A stretch of 64,000 bases of DNA from an uncultured Dehalococcoidia bacterium (GCA_951812625.1 CATOSP010000001.1:473378-537377), one strand, 5' to 3'; counted from the stretch's first letter, positions 28,933 to 39,521 are shown. The notes: generated by a model not told the origin, from the sequence alone. Program-made: numbers and translations.

Positions 28933-28962
28933 ATCGGCGGCCTCAGTGTTGAGGCCGCCGAT
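28933..28962 (+). terminator. Intrinsic terminator-like hairpin after the OpuA operon
   Basis: ATCGGCGGCCTCA GTGT TGAGGCCGCCGAT perfect 13-bp stem followed by T-rich sequence. Confidence 0.8.
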
Positions 28963-28978
28963 TGCTTTCCCTTTCAGG

Positions 28979-29208
28979 TGGTCTTGTTTACTGACACCCA
29001 GCCCCTTTCCAGGCCCGGACGTACTGGTCTATCATACCTTTTACGGGAGACGGTTGGAGTGATGGCAACTCAGGCGGAATGTGCCTCGCCCGCAACCCGG
29101 CCAATGCGCCGGAATGGGTGAGAGCCTGCCCCTGCCCCGGTCGGGAAGGACCAGAAATGTCCGGTTTTGACCGGATTTGACCGGAAAATCCAATTTTTCC
29201 CTTTATCT
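28979..29208 (-). repeat. Dispersed intergenic element, copy B
   Basis: On minus strand: GGGAAAAATTGGATTTT-CCGGTCA-aat-CCGGTCA-aaa-CCGGACA ... ATGATAGACCAGTACGTCCGGGCCTGGAAAGGGGCTGGGTGTCAGTAAACAAGACCA, matching 40453-40630. Confidence 0.6.
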
Positions 29209-29305
29209 GCCGGGGCACGGTCCCTGCGATCATCGAGGGACGGGTCCCGTGCGTGCCGTCCCTCTACCGGGCATGGGGCGGCGTTCTCAAGAGGAATGAC
29301 TCACT

Positions 29306-30061
29306 ATGACTATCAGCAAGAAAGAGTTGCGCCGCATCAGCCTGGAAGCCAACGGCCTGCTGGAACACCCTCCCAGGATCATGCCCCCGGGGCCGAACGC
29401 CGCTCCCGACATAGAAGAACCGTTGCCGGATGCCATGTATCAAGATCCCCACTACACCCGGACTCTCGAGATAGTCCGGACGCATTTCCTGCTATACCCC
29501 CGCACCCTGGTCTATGGCAACTCGCCCATCTATTACGAGGACGACCAGGGACGTACCCGGTGGGTGCTGCCGGACTGCTACGTTGCCTTCGACGTTGACG
29601 CCGAGGCCATCCAGCTTCGCAACGGTTATTTCATGCGCGAGGTGGGCCGGGCTCCGGACTTTGCATTGGAAATCGCCTCGGTAAGCACCTACCGCAACGA
29701 CCTCGGCCCCAAGCGTGAGCTTTACGCCCGGCTCGGCATCGACGAGTACTGGCGGTTCGACGGCACCGGCGGCCGTCACTACGGGGAACCCCTGGTGGGA
29801 GAGACACTGGTGGACGGGGAATACCAGCGGCTCGAAATCCACCGGGAGAGCGACACCCTGGTGTGGGGCCACAGCCCCGTCCTCGGCCTGGACCTCTGCT
29901 GGTTTCCCGACCGTCTGCGCTTCTTCAACCCGGAAACCGGGGAGTACCTGCTGGACCACGCCGAGCTAGCGACCGCCCTCCAGTCCGCCGAAGCTCGCGC
30001 CAATGCCGCCCAGACGGAGTTGTCAGACCTTCGGGAGCAACTGCGCCGGTTGCAGGGATAA
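29306..30061 (+). CDS. Uma2 family endonuclease
   Basis: LPDCYVAFDVD...GRAPDFALEIASVST...YARLGIDEYWRFDGTGG. Confidence 0.88.
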   Translation: MTISKKELRRISLEANGLLEHPPRIMPPGPNAAPDIEEPLPDAMYQDPHYTRTLEIVRTHFLLYPRTLVYGNSPIYYEDDQGRTRWVLPDCYVAFDVDAEAIQLRNGYFMREVGRAPDFALEIASVSTYRNDLGPKRELYARLGIDEYWRFDGTGGRHYGEPLVGETLVDGEYQRLEIHRESDTLVWGHSPVLGLDLCWFPDRLRFFNPETGEYLLDHAELATALQSAEARANAAQTELSDLREQLRRLQG

Positions 30062-30066
30062 CCGCC

Positions 30067-31560
30067 TCACCCTTCCACCTCCGCTCGATTCCTCCTCCGC
30101 CTCATCGCCAGGGCCGGGGCAATGGCCAGCAGGGCCGCTCCGGCAGAGACCCGGAAGAAGTCATGGAACAGTGTCAGACCCGCGCCGGTGAGTTGGCCGC
30201 TGTACTCAGCCTGCCGCGCCGCAAACTCCGCCGCAGGCTCGTCCATCCGGGCAATGGGAAACTCCAGCCCAGCGGTCAATGCCTGGAAGTGCCCGATACC
30301 CCACGCGCTCAGCGCCGCCAGCCCCAGCGTCATCCCCAGCATACGGGACACCACCACCAGCGACGCCGCGGTGGCCCGGTAGTCCTCGCCCACCGAGTCC
30401 AGAGCGTGGGCCACGATGGGCGTGAGCACCAGCCCGAACCCGGACCCGGCCAGCGCCAGGTGCAGCGTCAACTCCAGGTCGGACACCTCCAGGTCCCACC
30501 GGGTGGCCAGCAGCATCCCGGCGACCACCATCGCCAGCCCAGCCAGCGTCACCGGCCTCACTCCAACCCGGCCCAGCAACAACCCGCCAACCACCGCTCC
30601 AACCGGGACCGCCGCCGTCATCCGCAGCAGCCACATCGCCCCGGTCAGCGGGTCCTTTCCCATGACGGTATGGGCCAGCAAGGGCACCGTCACCATTGCC
30701 ACCACCAGCGATATCCCCACCAGGAGCTGCGTTGCGTTGGCCGACACGAAACCCAGGGAGCGGAACATCACGGGGGTCAACAGCGGTTGCCGGGTCCGGG
30801 ACTCCAGCAGGGCCAAGACCGCCAGCAACCCCAACGCACCGGCGAGGGCCAGGAATGGGAAGGGAGACGTTAGCTGGAACAGGCTCTGCCGGGACAATGC
30901 CAGGGACAGGACCAGCAGCGCGGCCACCAGCAGGCACCCGCCCAGGTAGTCCACCCTGGGGGAGGGACCCGCCCCTCCAGCGGAACGGTTGGGGAGCCAC
31001 ATCAGCCCCAGGAACAACGCCGCCGCCTGCGGTACGTTGAGCCAGAATATCCACCGCCAGTCCAGCCACTCGATGATTGCCCCGCCGTAGGCCGGACCCA
31101 GCATCGACCCGGCCTCCGCCGACGCACCCACCACGCCCAGGGCGAGCCCCTGCTGACGGCGGGACAGCGACCCGGCGGCGATGGCCATCCCGATGGGTAC
31201 TGTCGCACCCCCTCCCACGGCCTGTACGACCCGGGCCCCGACGATCCACTCGAAGTTGGGGGACACCGCAACCAGGCACGTGCCAACGGTGAAGACCACC
31301 AGCGACGCCTTGTAAGTCCGGGAGTAGCCGTACACGTCGGCAATGCGGGCGACCACAGGCATGGCAACGGTGTAACCAAGCAGGTAGGCGGTGACAATCC
31401 AGGACGCGCGGTCAAGCTCCACCAGCGGGATTCGCAGGTCGAGCATCACGCTGGGCAGGGCCGTCACCACGACCGTCTGGTCGAGCGCGGTCACAAACGC
31501 GCCCAGCCCAACAAGGGCCAGCGCCGCGTATGGGGGAAGAACTGCCGGGCGGCCCATCAC
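30067..31560 (-). CDS. MFS transporter, DHA2/EmrB-like
   Basis: LGAFVTALDQTVVVTALPSVMLDL; ~14 hydrophobic segments; ARVVQAVGGGATVPIGMA. Confidence 0.92.
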   Translation of the reverse strand: MMGRPAVLPPYAALALVGLGAFVTALDQTVVVTALPSVMLDLRIPLVELDRASWIVTAYLLGYTVAMPVVARIADVYGYSRTYKASLVVFTVGTCLVAVSPNFEWIVGARVVQAVGGGATVPIGMAIAAGSLSRRQQGLALGVVGASAEAGSMLGPAYGGAIIEWLDWRWIFWLNVPQAAALFLGLMWLPNRSAGGAGPSPRVDYLGGCLLVAALLVLSLALSRQSLFQLTSPFPFLALAGALGLLAVLALLESRTRQPLLTPVMFRSLGFVSANATQLLVGISLVVAMVTVPLLAHTVMGKDPLTGAMWLLRMTAAVPVGAVVGGLLLGRVGVRPVTLAGLAMVVAGMLLATRWDLEVSDLELTLHLALAGSGFGLVLTPIVAHALDSVGEDYRATAASLVVVSRMLGMTLGLAALSAWGIGHFQALTAGLEFPIARMDEPAAEFAARQAEYSGQLTGAGLTLFHDFFRVSAGAALLAIAPALAMRRRRNRAEVEG

Positions 31561-31666
31561 TGCGCCGCCTACTACGGGATAGGAGTGTGGTCAGGATGCT
31601 TCAAAGCAGGAGATGATGTTCGATCCCCGTTGGGGGGATCGACTTCTCATGTACAGGATCGAGCGG

Positions 31667-31996
31667 CTACAATTCAAGACCCTTAGCCAGTTTTTCCAAG
31701 GTAGAGTCAACGTTAAGCGCTTGACGGCGAGCCAACACATAGAGACGTGCCAATAGTTCGTCCTGGCCTGGACTCATATCCCGGAAACTAAGCGACTCAA
31801 CAGTTTCTCCCGATTCATCAAGTATGTCGAGACGGAAACGATTAGACCCCGGATAATCCTGCTCTATAATCACGACTGAGATTGCATCCACGGAGGTGAC
31901 GAATCGATCATTTTCAACGGCCCGACTCCATTTCAATCTGCCTTCCTCAGTTCGTCGAATCAATCCTGACAGGATTTGCCCCAACTCGACCATCAC
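31667..31996 (-). CDS. Hypothetical protein
   Basis: 109 aa ORF, 8-nt gap to next ORF, lower GC than flanks. Confidence 0.6.
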   Translation of the reverse strand: MMVELGQILSGLIRRTEEGRLKWSRAVENDRFVTSVDAISVVIIEQDYPGSNRFRLDILDESGETVESLSFRDMSPGQDELLARLYVLARRQALNVDSTLEKLAKGLEL

Positions 31997-32004
31997 GTCT
32001 CTCC

Positions 32005-32484
32005 TTACGAATTGCCAAACCCGACATTACTCGCTAGTTCTTCCAAATCACTTTGGATCGCATTCAAACTCTCGTTCAATTGGGACCGGTCGTGCTCGCG
32101 GATAGCTCCGCTATCGTAACCGCGAACGAAGTTTTCAATGTCGCGGACGATTGTTCTCGCAGTCGCCAATTTCGCACGCACATCGGACTGGTCTTCAGGA
32201 GAACGGGCTATGACGTCCGAGAGCATCGCCCTCAACGTTTGGTAATGCTCCGTGGAAGCCTCCCACCGATCATTGTCGTGCAAGGTCTTGACTTGCTCGA
32301 TCAACGCAATTGCACGTTGCAAATCTACAGTCTGCAAGTGGTGGGCTATCTGGTCTCTGGTCTCTCTCGCCGCAGATCTTGCACCACGGGCCACGATGAT
32401 AGCCCAAGCGAGGCCGACCAATGAGACGATGATCCCAACTACTGTAGCAATATCGCCCCAAGTGACCGACCAGAACTCCACCAT
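32005..32484 (-). CDS. Hypothetical protein with N-terminal TM segment and helical domain
   Basis: 159 aa ORF; IATVVGIIVSLVGLAWAIIVA TM followed by charged helices. Confidence 0.6.
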   Translation of the reverse strand: MVEFWSVTWGDIATVVGIIVSLVGLAWAIIVARGARSAARETRDQIAHHLQTVDLQRAIALIEQVKTLHDNDRWEASTEHYQTLRAMLSDVIARSPEDQSDVRAKLATARTIVRDIENFVRGYDSGAIREHDRSQLNESLNAIQSDLEELASNVGFGNS

Positions 32485-32596
32485 ATACTGCGATTATATC
32501 CCTTTTCCTACCAGAGGCGTGTGCAATTAGTCCCGTCAGTGGTCGGGCCATTCCCACCCTCCCATAGTGAACCATCACTTGTCTTGGCCGGCTGGC

Positions 32597-33391
32597 CTAG
32601 TTGGGGCGGGTGATCGTAACCGGGGCGTCGATGCCGCCCAGGCGCAGCACGCGTACCGTCTCCGGCAGGTCGGTGTCCACCACCTGCCCGGCGATCCTGG
32701 CCTGTTTCAGCATCCCCGTTTCCACGTCCAGCCAGAGCCGCAGGTCCACCGGATAACCTGTTCCGGCCCCCGGCGCGAGACCCCTCAGGTCGTCGGAGGT
32801 TACCCTGCCCTCGACCAGGTGGGTCCGCGCCCCGTCCAGGTCTACCGTGCCCGCCCAGCGCGGGGAGTCTATGGCGTTGAGTATCTCCACCAGCGTATTC
32901 CCAAGGTCGGACAGCGTTATCGGGACCATCATGGCAGGCACCGCCCGCCACTGGCCTGAGACCAAGTCCGTCATGTACGCTTCGCCGTCGATGGTGATAA
33001 TCTCCACTTCGACGAATGCCCCCTGCAGGGCTGCCACAGCGTCAACCTTGAACTGCGACCTGGTAGGCATCTCCACCACGCCTGCCGCACGGCTCATCTC
33101 CAGCCCCGGAAACAGGACCGTGACCCCCTCCTCATGCTCGAGGGAAAACTCGGCGGTCTTGATTGCCAGCAGCCCGTCCGCCGCACGGCGCAGCAGCGAA
33201 CGCGGGTCCGGCAACGGGGTCGGAGTGGGGGTGGGACTGGGAGTAGGAGGCGGCTCAGTCGGTGTTGCAGTGGGCAGCTCGCCGCAAGCGGACAGTGTCA
33301 CGGCCAGCAGCAGCGCCGCCAGCATCCCGGCAAGGGACCGTCCCATCCCTGCCAGGAGAAGGCCCCGGGACGTGAACTGCGCAGGCGTCAA
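32597..33391 (-). CDS. LppX_LprAFG-like lipoprotein
   Basis: Lipobox LSACG; PT-rich linker; LLRRAADGLLAIKTAEFSLEHEEG...; LWLDVETGMLKQARIAG. Confidence 0.8.
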   Translation of the reverse strand: MTPAQFTSRGLLLAGMGRSLAGMLAALLLAVTLSACGELPTATPTEPPPTPSPTPTPTPLPDPRSLLRRAADGLLAIKTAEFSLEHEEGVTVLFPGLEMSRAAGVVEMPTRSQFKVDAVAALQGAFVEVEIITIDGEAYMTDLVSGQWRAVPAMMVPITLSDLGNTLVEILNAIDSPRWAGTVDLDGARTHLVEGRVTSDDLRGLAPGAGTGYPVDLRLWLDVETGMLKQARIAGQVVDTDLPETVRVLRLGGIDAPVTITRPN

Positions 33392-34779
33392 TTCCAGGAC
33401 CAGAAACCCAGCTTGCCCGCCGCCAGTTCCTTCACTTCGCCACTTCCAACGTCAAGAACGAAGATGCGGTCGCTTCGCGGCCCGTGCCCGTTGACGCTCC
33501 CCGCCGAGATGGGTTCCCTTCCGGCGAAGACAAGCCGTGTCCCATCGGGAGACCAGGGGGAATGAGAGTAACCGTACTGGTCGAAGAACCACAGCATGAT
33601 ACCCGTATCCGACGACGGGCGGAAACTGAACAACTGTACCGGGTCCGAACCGGCCCCCGTCTCCACCCACCATCTCGCCCGCTCCCCTGAATCGTCCAGA
33701 TCGAGCCACGCCAGCTTGTCCCCCGTCGGCGACCAGTAGAAGCACACGATCGGCCCCATCTGCAACCCGGAGACTCCACTGCCGCTCTCCGTGGGTAGGG
33801 TCCGGCCCTCGCTGGCAACGTCCCGCACCGTGTTCCCGTCGCTGGACACGACCCGCAGCCGCTCGAACCCGGAGACCCCCGTCTCCCGTCCATCGACTAC
33901 GGCCAGTTCGCCTCCTGCGGGCGACCAGGCGAAGGCCGAGGACTTCCCCACATCTGCCACCGGGCGGGGTTCCGAGCCGTCCCGCGACCGGGCCAGGTAC
34001 AGCGAGTCGGCCCCTTCCCTGCTTTCCGCGTAGGCCAACAGTTGCCTGTCCGGGGACAGTGCCGGCACACGGAACCCTATCAGGTCCGACGCCAGTACCG
34101 GCATGGGCACCTGGTACGGCCTCCGGGCAACCATCAGGTCGCCGCCCACATGGATGGCCAACATTTCCCCGCCGGAACTCCAATGAAAGTACAACGGTGC
34201 GCCCGTAGTGACCTGCACCGGCCCCGAGTCGCCCTCCGCGTCGACTACCCACAGGTCCAGCCCGCCCTGGCCGCCTGCCAGTACTCCCAGGGCCGTGCTG
34301 TCCGGAGACCAGTACAGGTAGTGGGGAGCGCCCTGAGCCACCAGGGCAGGGCTTTCGTTCCTGAAGACTGTCCTCGACTGGCCCGTTGCCACCTCGATTA
34401 GCTCAACCGTCACCACCGCCTGCCCATCGGCAACGGCAACGTGGGACGCCGCAATTCGCGTCCCGTCGGGGGACCATGTCGGCCATGTGTACAGATTGTC
34501 CCGCTGCGCCGGACTCGACAGCAGCCCCGAGGCCCTTCCCGAGGATGCCGCCCCAGTGCCGGTCAGCCTTAACTGCTCCGTGCCATCGGCATTGATGGTG
34601 AAGATGTCCCCATCGCCGTCTACGTATACGATCCGGTCTACTGACAAACCATCATTTCTCGAGGATTCAACCACGCCTTCCACTCCTCCTCCTGTGGCAT
34701 TATTCGTCGCACAGGCAACACCTGCCAGGACTATGAACAGTCCCAGCCATCTCCAATTGCCTGTCCAATGCGAAGCCAC
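33388..34779 (-). CDS. TolB/PD40-type beta-propeller lipoprotein
   Basis: Repeated SPDGTRIAASH, SPDSTALGVLAG, SPDRQLLAYA, SPAGGELAVVDG, SPDGTRLVFAG blades; lipobox VACA. Confidence 0.88.
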   Translation of the reverse strand: MASHWTGNWRWLGLFIVLAGVACATNNATGGGVEGVVESSRNDGLSVDRIVYVDGDGDIFTINADGTEQLRLTGTGAASSGRASGLLSSPAQRDNLYTWPTWSPDGTRIAASHVAVADGQAVVTVELIEVATGQSRTVFRNESPALVAQGAPHYLYWSPDSTALGVLAGGQGGLDLWVVDAEGDSGPVQVTTGAPLYFHWSSGGEMLAIHVGGDLMVARRPYQVPMPVLASDLIGFRVPALSPDRQLLAYAESREGADSLYLARSRDGSEPRPVADVGKSSAFAWSPAGGELAVVDGRETGVSGFERLRVVSSDGNTVRDVASEGRTLPTESGSGVSGLQMGPIVCFYWSPTGDKLAWLDLDDSGERARWWVETGAGSDPVQLFSFRPSSDTGIMLWFFDQYGYSHSPWSPDGTRLVFAGREPISAGSVNGHGPRSDRIFVLDVGSGEVKELAAGKLGFWSWN

Positions 34780-35178
34780 CAGTCGACTTGCCCGCTTGCG
34801 AGAACCGGATTACAGATAATGAAGCCATGCCCTATGACGACACAGAATAGCACCGGCCACAGACCCTAGCAAACGGCGTGTACCAATGCCCCGGAATCTT
34901 GGACTTCCCGGCACTTATCCTTGATAACTACAGGACCAACAGGCAGGGTTGGAACCCGTCCGTTCACCCTCCTTGCCCGGACTTTGACCACCACCCCCGT
35001 AGTGTGGGAACATCTTCAGCCGGTCTGTCTTTCTCCCACATCCGGTGCAGGACCGCCCACATCACTTACCCCCACGGCCATGTTAAAATACCGTTCATCA
35101 ACTACTCAACCACGACTACGGGGCTCGAAGTATCCACACGGTCAACACCTATACTGTTACTACCGTTCTATACATCAA

Positions 35179-36462
35179 ATGATAGATAGCGTCAGACTAG
35201 ATATAAAAGCCGGTAACGGGGGTAACGGGTGCACAAGCTTCCTCCGGCAAAAGTACCACGCACGCGGGGGCCCTGACGGGGGAGATGGCGGGCATGGGGG
35301 CAGCGCCTTCCTCCAGGGGGACGCGTCCTACAACACTCTGCTGCACCTGAGATTCACCAGCACCATCTATGTAGACCGCGGCGTCCACGGGAAGGGAAAG
35401 GACCAGACAGGCCGCAACGGCCAGGACCAGACCCTGAAAGTCCCCCTGGGTACGCAGGTCTGGCGGCGGGACCGGGACGGGACCCGGACGCTGCTGGCAG
35501 ACATCTGCGATGAAACTCCCGTCATGGTCGCCCAGGGCGGTCTTGGGGGGTGGGGCAACGCGCGGTTCGTCTCGGCCACGAACCAGGAGCCGGTACTGTC
35601 CCAGCGGGGCGGCGAAGGGGAACGGGTGACACTGTTCCTCGAGCTGAAGCTGCTGGCGGACGTTGCGTTGGTGGCCCGGCCGAACGCCGGGAAGTCGACC
35701 CTTGTAGCCCGGAGCACAGGCGCGAAGCCCAAGGTAGCCGATTACCCCTTTACGACCGTTGAGCCAGTCCTGGGAGTGGTGTACGTCCACGACAGGGACT
35801 TCGTACTCATGGAGATTCCCGGGCTGCTGGAGGGCGCGCACCAGGGGATCGGCCTCGGGCACCAGTTTCTGCGGCACGCGGAAAGGGCGCGGCTGTATGT
35901 CCACCTGGTCGATGGCCTGTCCGACGACCCCCTGGCTGATCTCGACATGATCAACGAGGAACTCCGGCAGTTCAGCCCGGAGTTGACCGACAAGCCGCAG
36001 ATCGTTGCAGTCAACAAGCTTGACGTGACCGAGGTTAGGCAAAGGCAGAACGAGCTTCGTGAGGCCATCCTGAAGCGGCCCGCACACAGTGGCGTCAGGC
36101 CCCAGGTGTTCTTCATCTCTGCGGTTACCGGCGAGGGCGTGGACGCCCTGATGTCGGCGGTGCTGCAGATGCTGGACACGCTGCCCAAGGACGTTGCCGA
36201 AACCGTGGTCACCGCCGAGGCCCCGCGCGGCAGGCGTCGAATGGACCGGAGCAGCTCGGTAACCGTGGAGGACGGGGTGTACGTCGTCCACTCGGAGAGG
36301 CTGGAGAGGCTAGTTGCCCTGGCCGATACCCGCGACACCCGGGTCCTGCTGCAGCTCTGGCGCGAGATGGGACGGGACGGGATAGCCACCCGGCTCGAGC
36401 AGGCGGGCATAGAGGCGGGGGACACCATTCGCATCGGGCGGGCCGAAGTCGAGTGGTTCTAG
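35179..36462 (+). CDS. obgE: GTPase Obg/CgtA
   Basis: MIDSVRLDIKAGNGGNGC, GGPDGGDGGHGG, RPNAGKSTL, DYPFTTVEPVLGVV; C-terminal OCT domain. Confidence 0.96.
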   Translation: MIDSVRLDIKAGNGGNGCTSFLRQKYHARGGPDGGDGGHGGSAFLQGDASYNTLLHLRFTSTIYVDRGVHGKGKDQTGRNGQDQTLKVPLGTQVWRRDRDGTRTLLADICDETPVMVAQGGLGGWGNARFVSATNQEPVLSQRGGEGERVTLFLELKLLADVALVARPNAGKSTLVARSTGAKPKVADYPFTTVEPVLGVVYVHDRDFVLMEIPGLLEGAHQGIGLGHQFLRHAERARLYVHLVDGLSDDPLADLDMINEELRQFSPELTDKPQIVAVNKLDVTEVRQRQNELREAILKRPAHSGVRPQVFFISAVTGEGVDALMSAVLQMLDTLPKDVAETVVTAEAPRGRRRMDRSSSVTVEDGVYVVHSERLERLVALADTRDTRVLLQLWREMGRDGIATRLEQAGIEAGDTIRIGRAEVEWF

Positions 36463-36478
36463 GCCGGTTGTTTCTGCC

Positions 36479-37087
36479 ATGAAGCTGGGCATCATGGGCG
36501 GTACTTTCGACCCCGTCCACATGGGGCACCTGCTCATAGCCGAGAACGCCCGCTGCGCCCTGTCCCTTGATCAGGTGTTGTTCGTACCGGCAGGGCGTCC
36601 CTGGCTGCGGGGCGACGCCAAAGTTTCCGAAGGCCATCATCGGCTGCGCATGGTCGAGCTTGCCATTGCGGGGAACCCCGGGTTCAGCGCGACAGACATC
36701 GAGATAGACAGGCCCGGCCCCACCTACACGGTGGACACCCTTGAAACCCTGAAGGGAGAATATGGTGAGGCTACGGAGTTCTTCTTCATCATTGGGTCGG
36801 ATGCCCTGGTAAACATGGACCGGTGGAGGTCCCCGGCCCGCCTCTTCGAGCTTTGCACCCTGGCAGTCTTCGGCAGAAGCGACGGTGAGGACTCGCTGGT
36901 ATTGACCTACCGCCTCACGCACCAGTTCCCCCAGATCGTAGATGCGGTGGTGTGGATGGGCCGCAGCCTTACCAGCATCAGTAGCACCGACATCCGCCGC
37001 CGCCTCGCCGCCGCCGAGCCTGTGCGCTACATGGTCCCGGACAGCGTCGAGCAATACATCCGGGAACATGGGCTGTACTTATCCTGA
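36479..37087 (+). CDS. nadD: Nicotinate-nucleotide adenylyltransferase
   Basis: GIMGGTFDPVHMGHLLIAE, SSTDIRRRLA. Confidence 0.96.
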   Translation: MKLGIMGGTFDPVHMGHLLIAENARCALSLDQVLFVPAGRPWLRGDAKVSEGHHRLRMVELAIAGNPGFSATDIEIDRPGPTYTVDTLETLKGEYGEATEFFFIIGSDALVNMDRWRSPARLFELCTLAVFGRSDGEDSLVLTYRLTHQFPQIVDAVVWMGRSLTSISSTDIRRRLAAAEPVRYMVPDSVEQYIREHGLYLS

Positions 37088-37169
37088 CTAGGGTCGTCCC
37101 TGGAAGTCCCCGGTAGGGCGAGGGAATGGTGTATCATCCCTGCTAACATTCTCGGAGGGGGTTACCACT

Positions 37170-37736
37170 GTGGCAGGACACGCTGACCGGCTTCTTGAAC
37201 TGGCGACCGAGATAGGTGCTTTGACCTATGGGGACTACACCCTGTCCTGGGGGGGCAAGTCAAAGTTCTACTTTGACGGCCGGTTGCTAAGCCTGGAACC
37301 CGAGGGCGCGTACATCATAGGGCAGGCCCTCTTGCCCTATGTTACCGGCGCGGGGGCGACTGCGGTGGGCGGGCCGACCCTGGGAGCAGACCCGATGGTC
37401 GCTGCCATTGCGATGACTAGCCACATGGCAGGTGAACGCATCAGCGGCTTCATCGTGCGCAAGGAGACCAAGGGTCACGGGACCGGCAAGCTCATAGAGG
37501 GGCCGCTGACCCCCGGCAGCAAGGTTGCCATCGTGGACGATACTTGCTCCACCGGCGGGTCCCTGTTCCAGGCGATTGCCGCCGCCGAGGACGCAGGCTG
37601 CCAGGTGGTAAAGGTGCTATCGGTCCTGGACCGCCGCGAAGGAGGGTCGGAGAAACTCCGGGAGCGGGGCTACGACTTTTCCTCCCTGCTGATAGCCACC
37701 CCGGAAGGCGAGATCATGGTTGCCGAAGGCGCGTAG
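37170..37736 (+). CDS. pyrE: Orotate phosphoribosyltransferase
   Basis: RKETKGHGTGKLIEGPL, VAIVDDTCSTGGSL PRPP motif. Confidence 0.93.
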   Translation: MAGHADRLLELATEIGALTYGDYTLSWGGKSKFYFDGRLLSLEPEGAYIIGQALLPYVTGAGATAVGGPTLGADPMVAAIAMTSHMAGERISGFIVRKETKGHGTGKLIEGPLTPGSKVAIVDDTCSTGGSLFQAIAAAEDAGCQVVKVLSVLDRREGGSEKLRERGYDFSSLLIATPEGEIMVAEGA

Positions 37737-37758
37737 CTGTTCTCTCTGGGGGATGTGT

Positions 37759-38385
37759 CTATCCCTGGCCTCTCCTGCGCGCGTACATTGCGGCTCCAGC
37801 GGTTAAAACTGCCACTGCCGCGATTATTGCCAGGATGATCGTCCGCGTCATGTTCGTCCCGGTGTCCGCGGGTTGCCCGGGGGGTGCTGCGGCCGTCCCG
37901 CCCTGGGGTGCATACCCTTCGCCAAAGGCGTCAACGTCTTCTTGCGCTTCCCCTAGCAGGGCCGTGCGGCTGCAGATGTTCGCGCTAAGTCCGGACTCAT
38001 CCCCGGTCGGCTTGTGGGCATAGACGACGTACTCCTCGCCTTCGACAAAGGCAAAGCCGCAGCTTCCGCCCGTCGGCGGGGTGGTGACCGTGGCGGCTTC
38101 ATCGACGCTGCCCTTCCAGACGGTGCTTACCGTGAAGCCCACGGTGGTAAGGTCACCCGGTGAGAAGGATGCGGCATTGGGGTCGAAGGAATGCTGGACT
38201 GTCAGGACTCTCCCGGTGAATACGGCGTCGAATTTCTCCATTTCGTCGGACGGGGTGCCGGGCACCACGCACTTGCAGGCGTATGCCTGCTCCGTATTGC
38301 CGACGAGCCACAGGACGGCGAACATTACTGCAAGGGCCAAGCCTCCTATGTACAGGGAGACGGGGAGACTCCTATTCCTGCGCAA
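37759..38385 (-). CDS. Secreted TIMP/NTR-like protein with C-terminal TM anchor
   Basis: Signal segment then YACKCVVP; VFTGRVL; C-terminal TM plus ARRRG. Confidence 0.6.
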   Translation of the reverse strand: MRRNRSLPVSLYIGGLALAVMFAVLWLVGNTEQAYACKCVVPGTPSDEMEKFDAVFTGRVLTVQHSFDPNAASFSPGDLTTVGFTVSTVWKGSVDEAATVTTPPTGGSCGFAFVEGEEYVVYAHKPTGDESGLSANICSRTALLGEAQEDVDAFGEGYAPQGGTAAAPPGQPADTGTNMTRTIILAIIAAVAVLTAGAAMYARRRGQG

Positions 38386-38393
38386 AGCCTGTC

Positions 38394-39452
38394 CTAGCCC
38401 TCGCCCGGGCCGAACAGTTGCGGCAGGTCCTGTATCTCCGCTGAACCCTGGGCCGGGGCCTCCAGTTCCAGGGTAACGCCCGGCTCCGCGCTGGCCTTTC
38501 TGACGTAGGCCATGCCGATGGCCCCGTCAGCGCCGGGCAGGCGGGTGACTGATGTGACCGTACCTGCCGGTTTGCCGTCTCTGAGCAATGCGGCACCCGG
38601 CTCCGCCTGGGCGCCGGGGGAGAAGTTCAGACGCACCAGGTACTTCTGTACCCGCTGGTAGGTGTCCAGCCTTGCGATAACCTCCTGGCCGATGTAGCAG
38701 CCCTTGGTGAAGTCGATGGAGCCGATCAGCCCTGCCTCCAGCGGGTTGTAGGGTTCGCCCATCTCGCTGCCGTGGGCCGGAACGGCGTACCGGACCCTGG
38801 CGGCTTCGACGGCGTCGCGCCCTGCCGGGACAATGCCCTGGCTTACCAGGGACTGCCAGACTGCCGGGGCGGCATCCGTTGATACCAGGACATCGAAGCT
38901 GGGGAGATCTCCCATGGGGCGGCAGACGATGCGGACCTCTTCTCCGGCTATCATCGCCGGGACGTTATGGTAAGTGGCCAGCCCTTCCAGCGAGCCACCG
39001 GCGGCTTCCTGCAGAGCCGCGCCGCTGCCGGGGCCGATGACCGAGAGCATGGCCGAAGTGGGGGTCACGTCCTCCACTTCCAAGTCTTCCATGATGGTGT
39101 ACTTGTCCAGGAAGTCGATGACCTGATCCTGCGCGCCGGGGCTGGTGATCAGCAGCACGTCCTCCCCCCGGTTGACCACGCCGATGAGGTCGAGGATGCG
39201 GCCCCGGTCGGTGGTCAGGATGGTCGGCGCGCCCTGCCCCGGCTCCAGGTCGATGACCTGGTTGGTGGAGAGGCGGTTGAGCAGGTCCAGCGCGTCGTCG
39301 CCGGTGGCCTTGAGACGGCCCACGTATGAGGAGTCATGGATGGCGGCGGCGGTGGTGATGGCGGCGTACTCGGCGGCGATGCCGGAGTAGACCGCGGGGG
39401 TCGCGCCGGTGGCGGCCCCGGCGTCGTGGGGGGCAGAGCGTTGCGTGGTCAT
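38394..39452 (-). CDS. ygfZ: YgfZ/GcvT-family folate-binding protein
   Basis: KGCYIGQEVIARLDTYQRVQK motif; GcvT-like N-terminal domain. Confidence 0.9.
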   Translation of the reverse strand: MTTQRSAPHDAGAATGATPAVYSGIAAEYAAITTAAAIHDSSYVGRLKATGDDALDLLNRLSTNQVIDLEPGQGAPTILTTDRGRILDLIGVVNRGEDVLLITSPGAQDQVIDFLDKYTIMEDLEVEDVTPTSAMLSVIGPGSGAALQEAAGGSLEGLATYHNVPAMIAGEEVRIVCRPMGDLPSFDVLVSTDAAPAVWQSLVSQGIVPAGRDAVEAARVRYAVPAHGSEMGEPYNPLEAGLIGSIDFTKGCYIGQEVIARLDTYQRVQKYLVRLNFSPGAQAEPGAALLRDGKPAGTVTSVTRLPGADGAIGMAYVRKASAEPGVTLELEAPAQGSAEIQDLPQLFGPGEG

Positions 39453-39485
39453 GGTGGCCTCCGTGAAGGGGTGTGTTGGGGGATA

Positions 39486-39521
39486 CAAAAAGCGCCGCCT
39501 TCAACGTTGCAAAGGCGGCGC
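39486..39521 (-). terminator. Rho-independent terminator downstream of the iscA/erpA-like gene
   Basis: Minus strand GCGCCGCCTT-TGCAACGTTG-AAGGCGGCGC-TTTTTGT. Confidence 0.9.
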
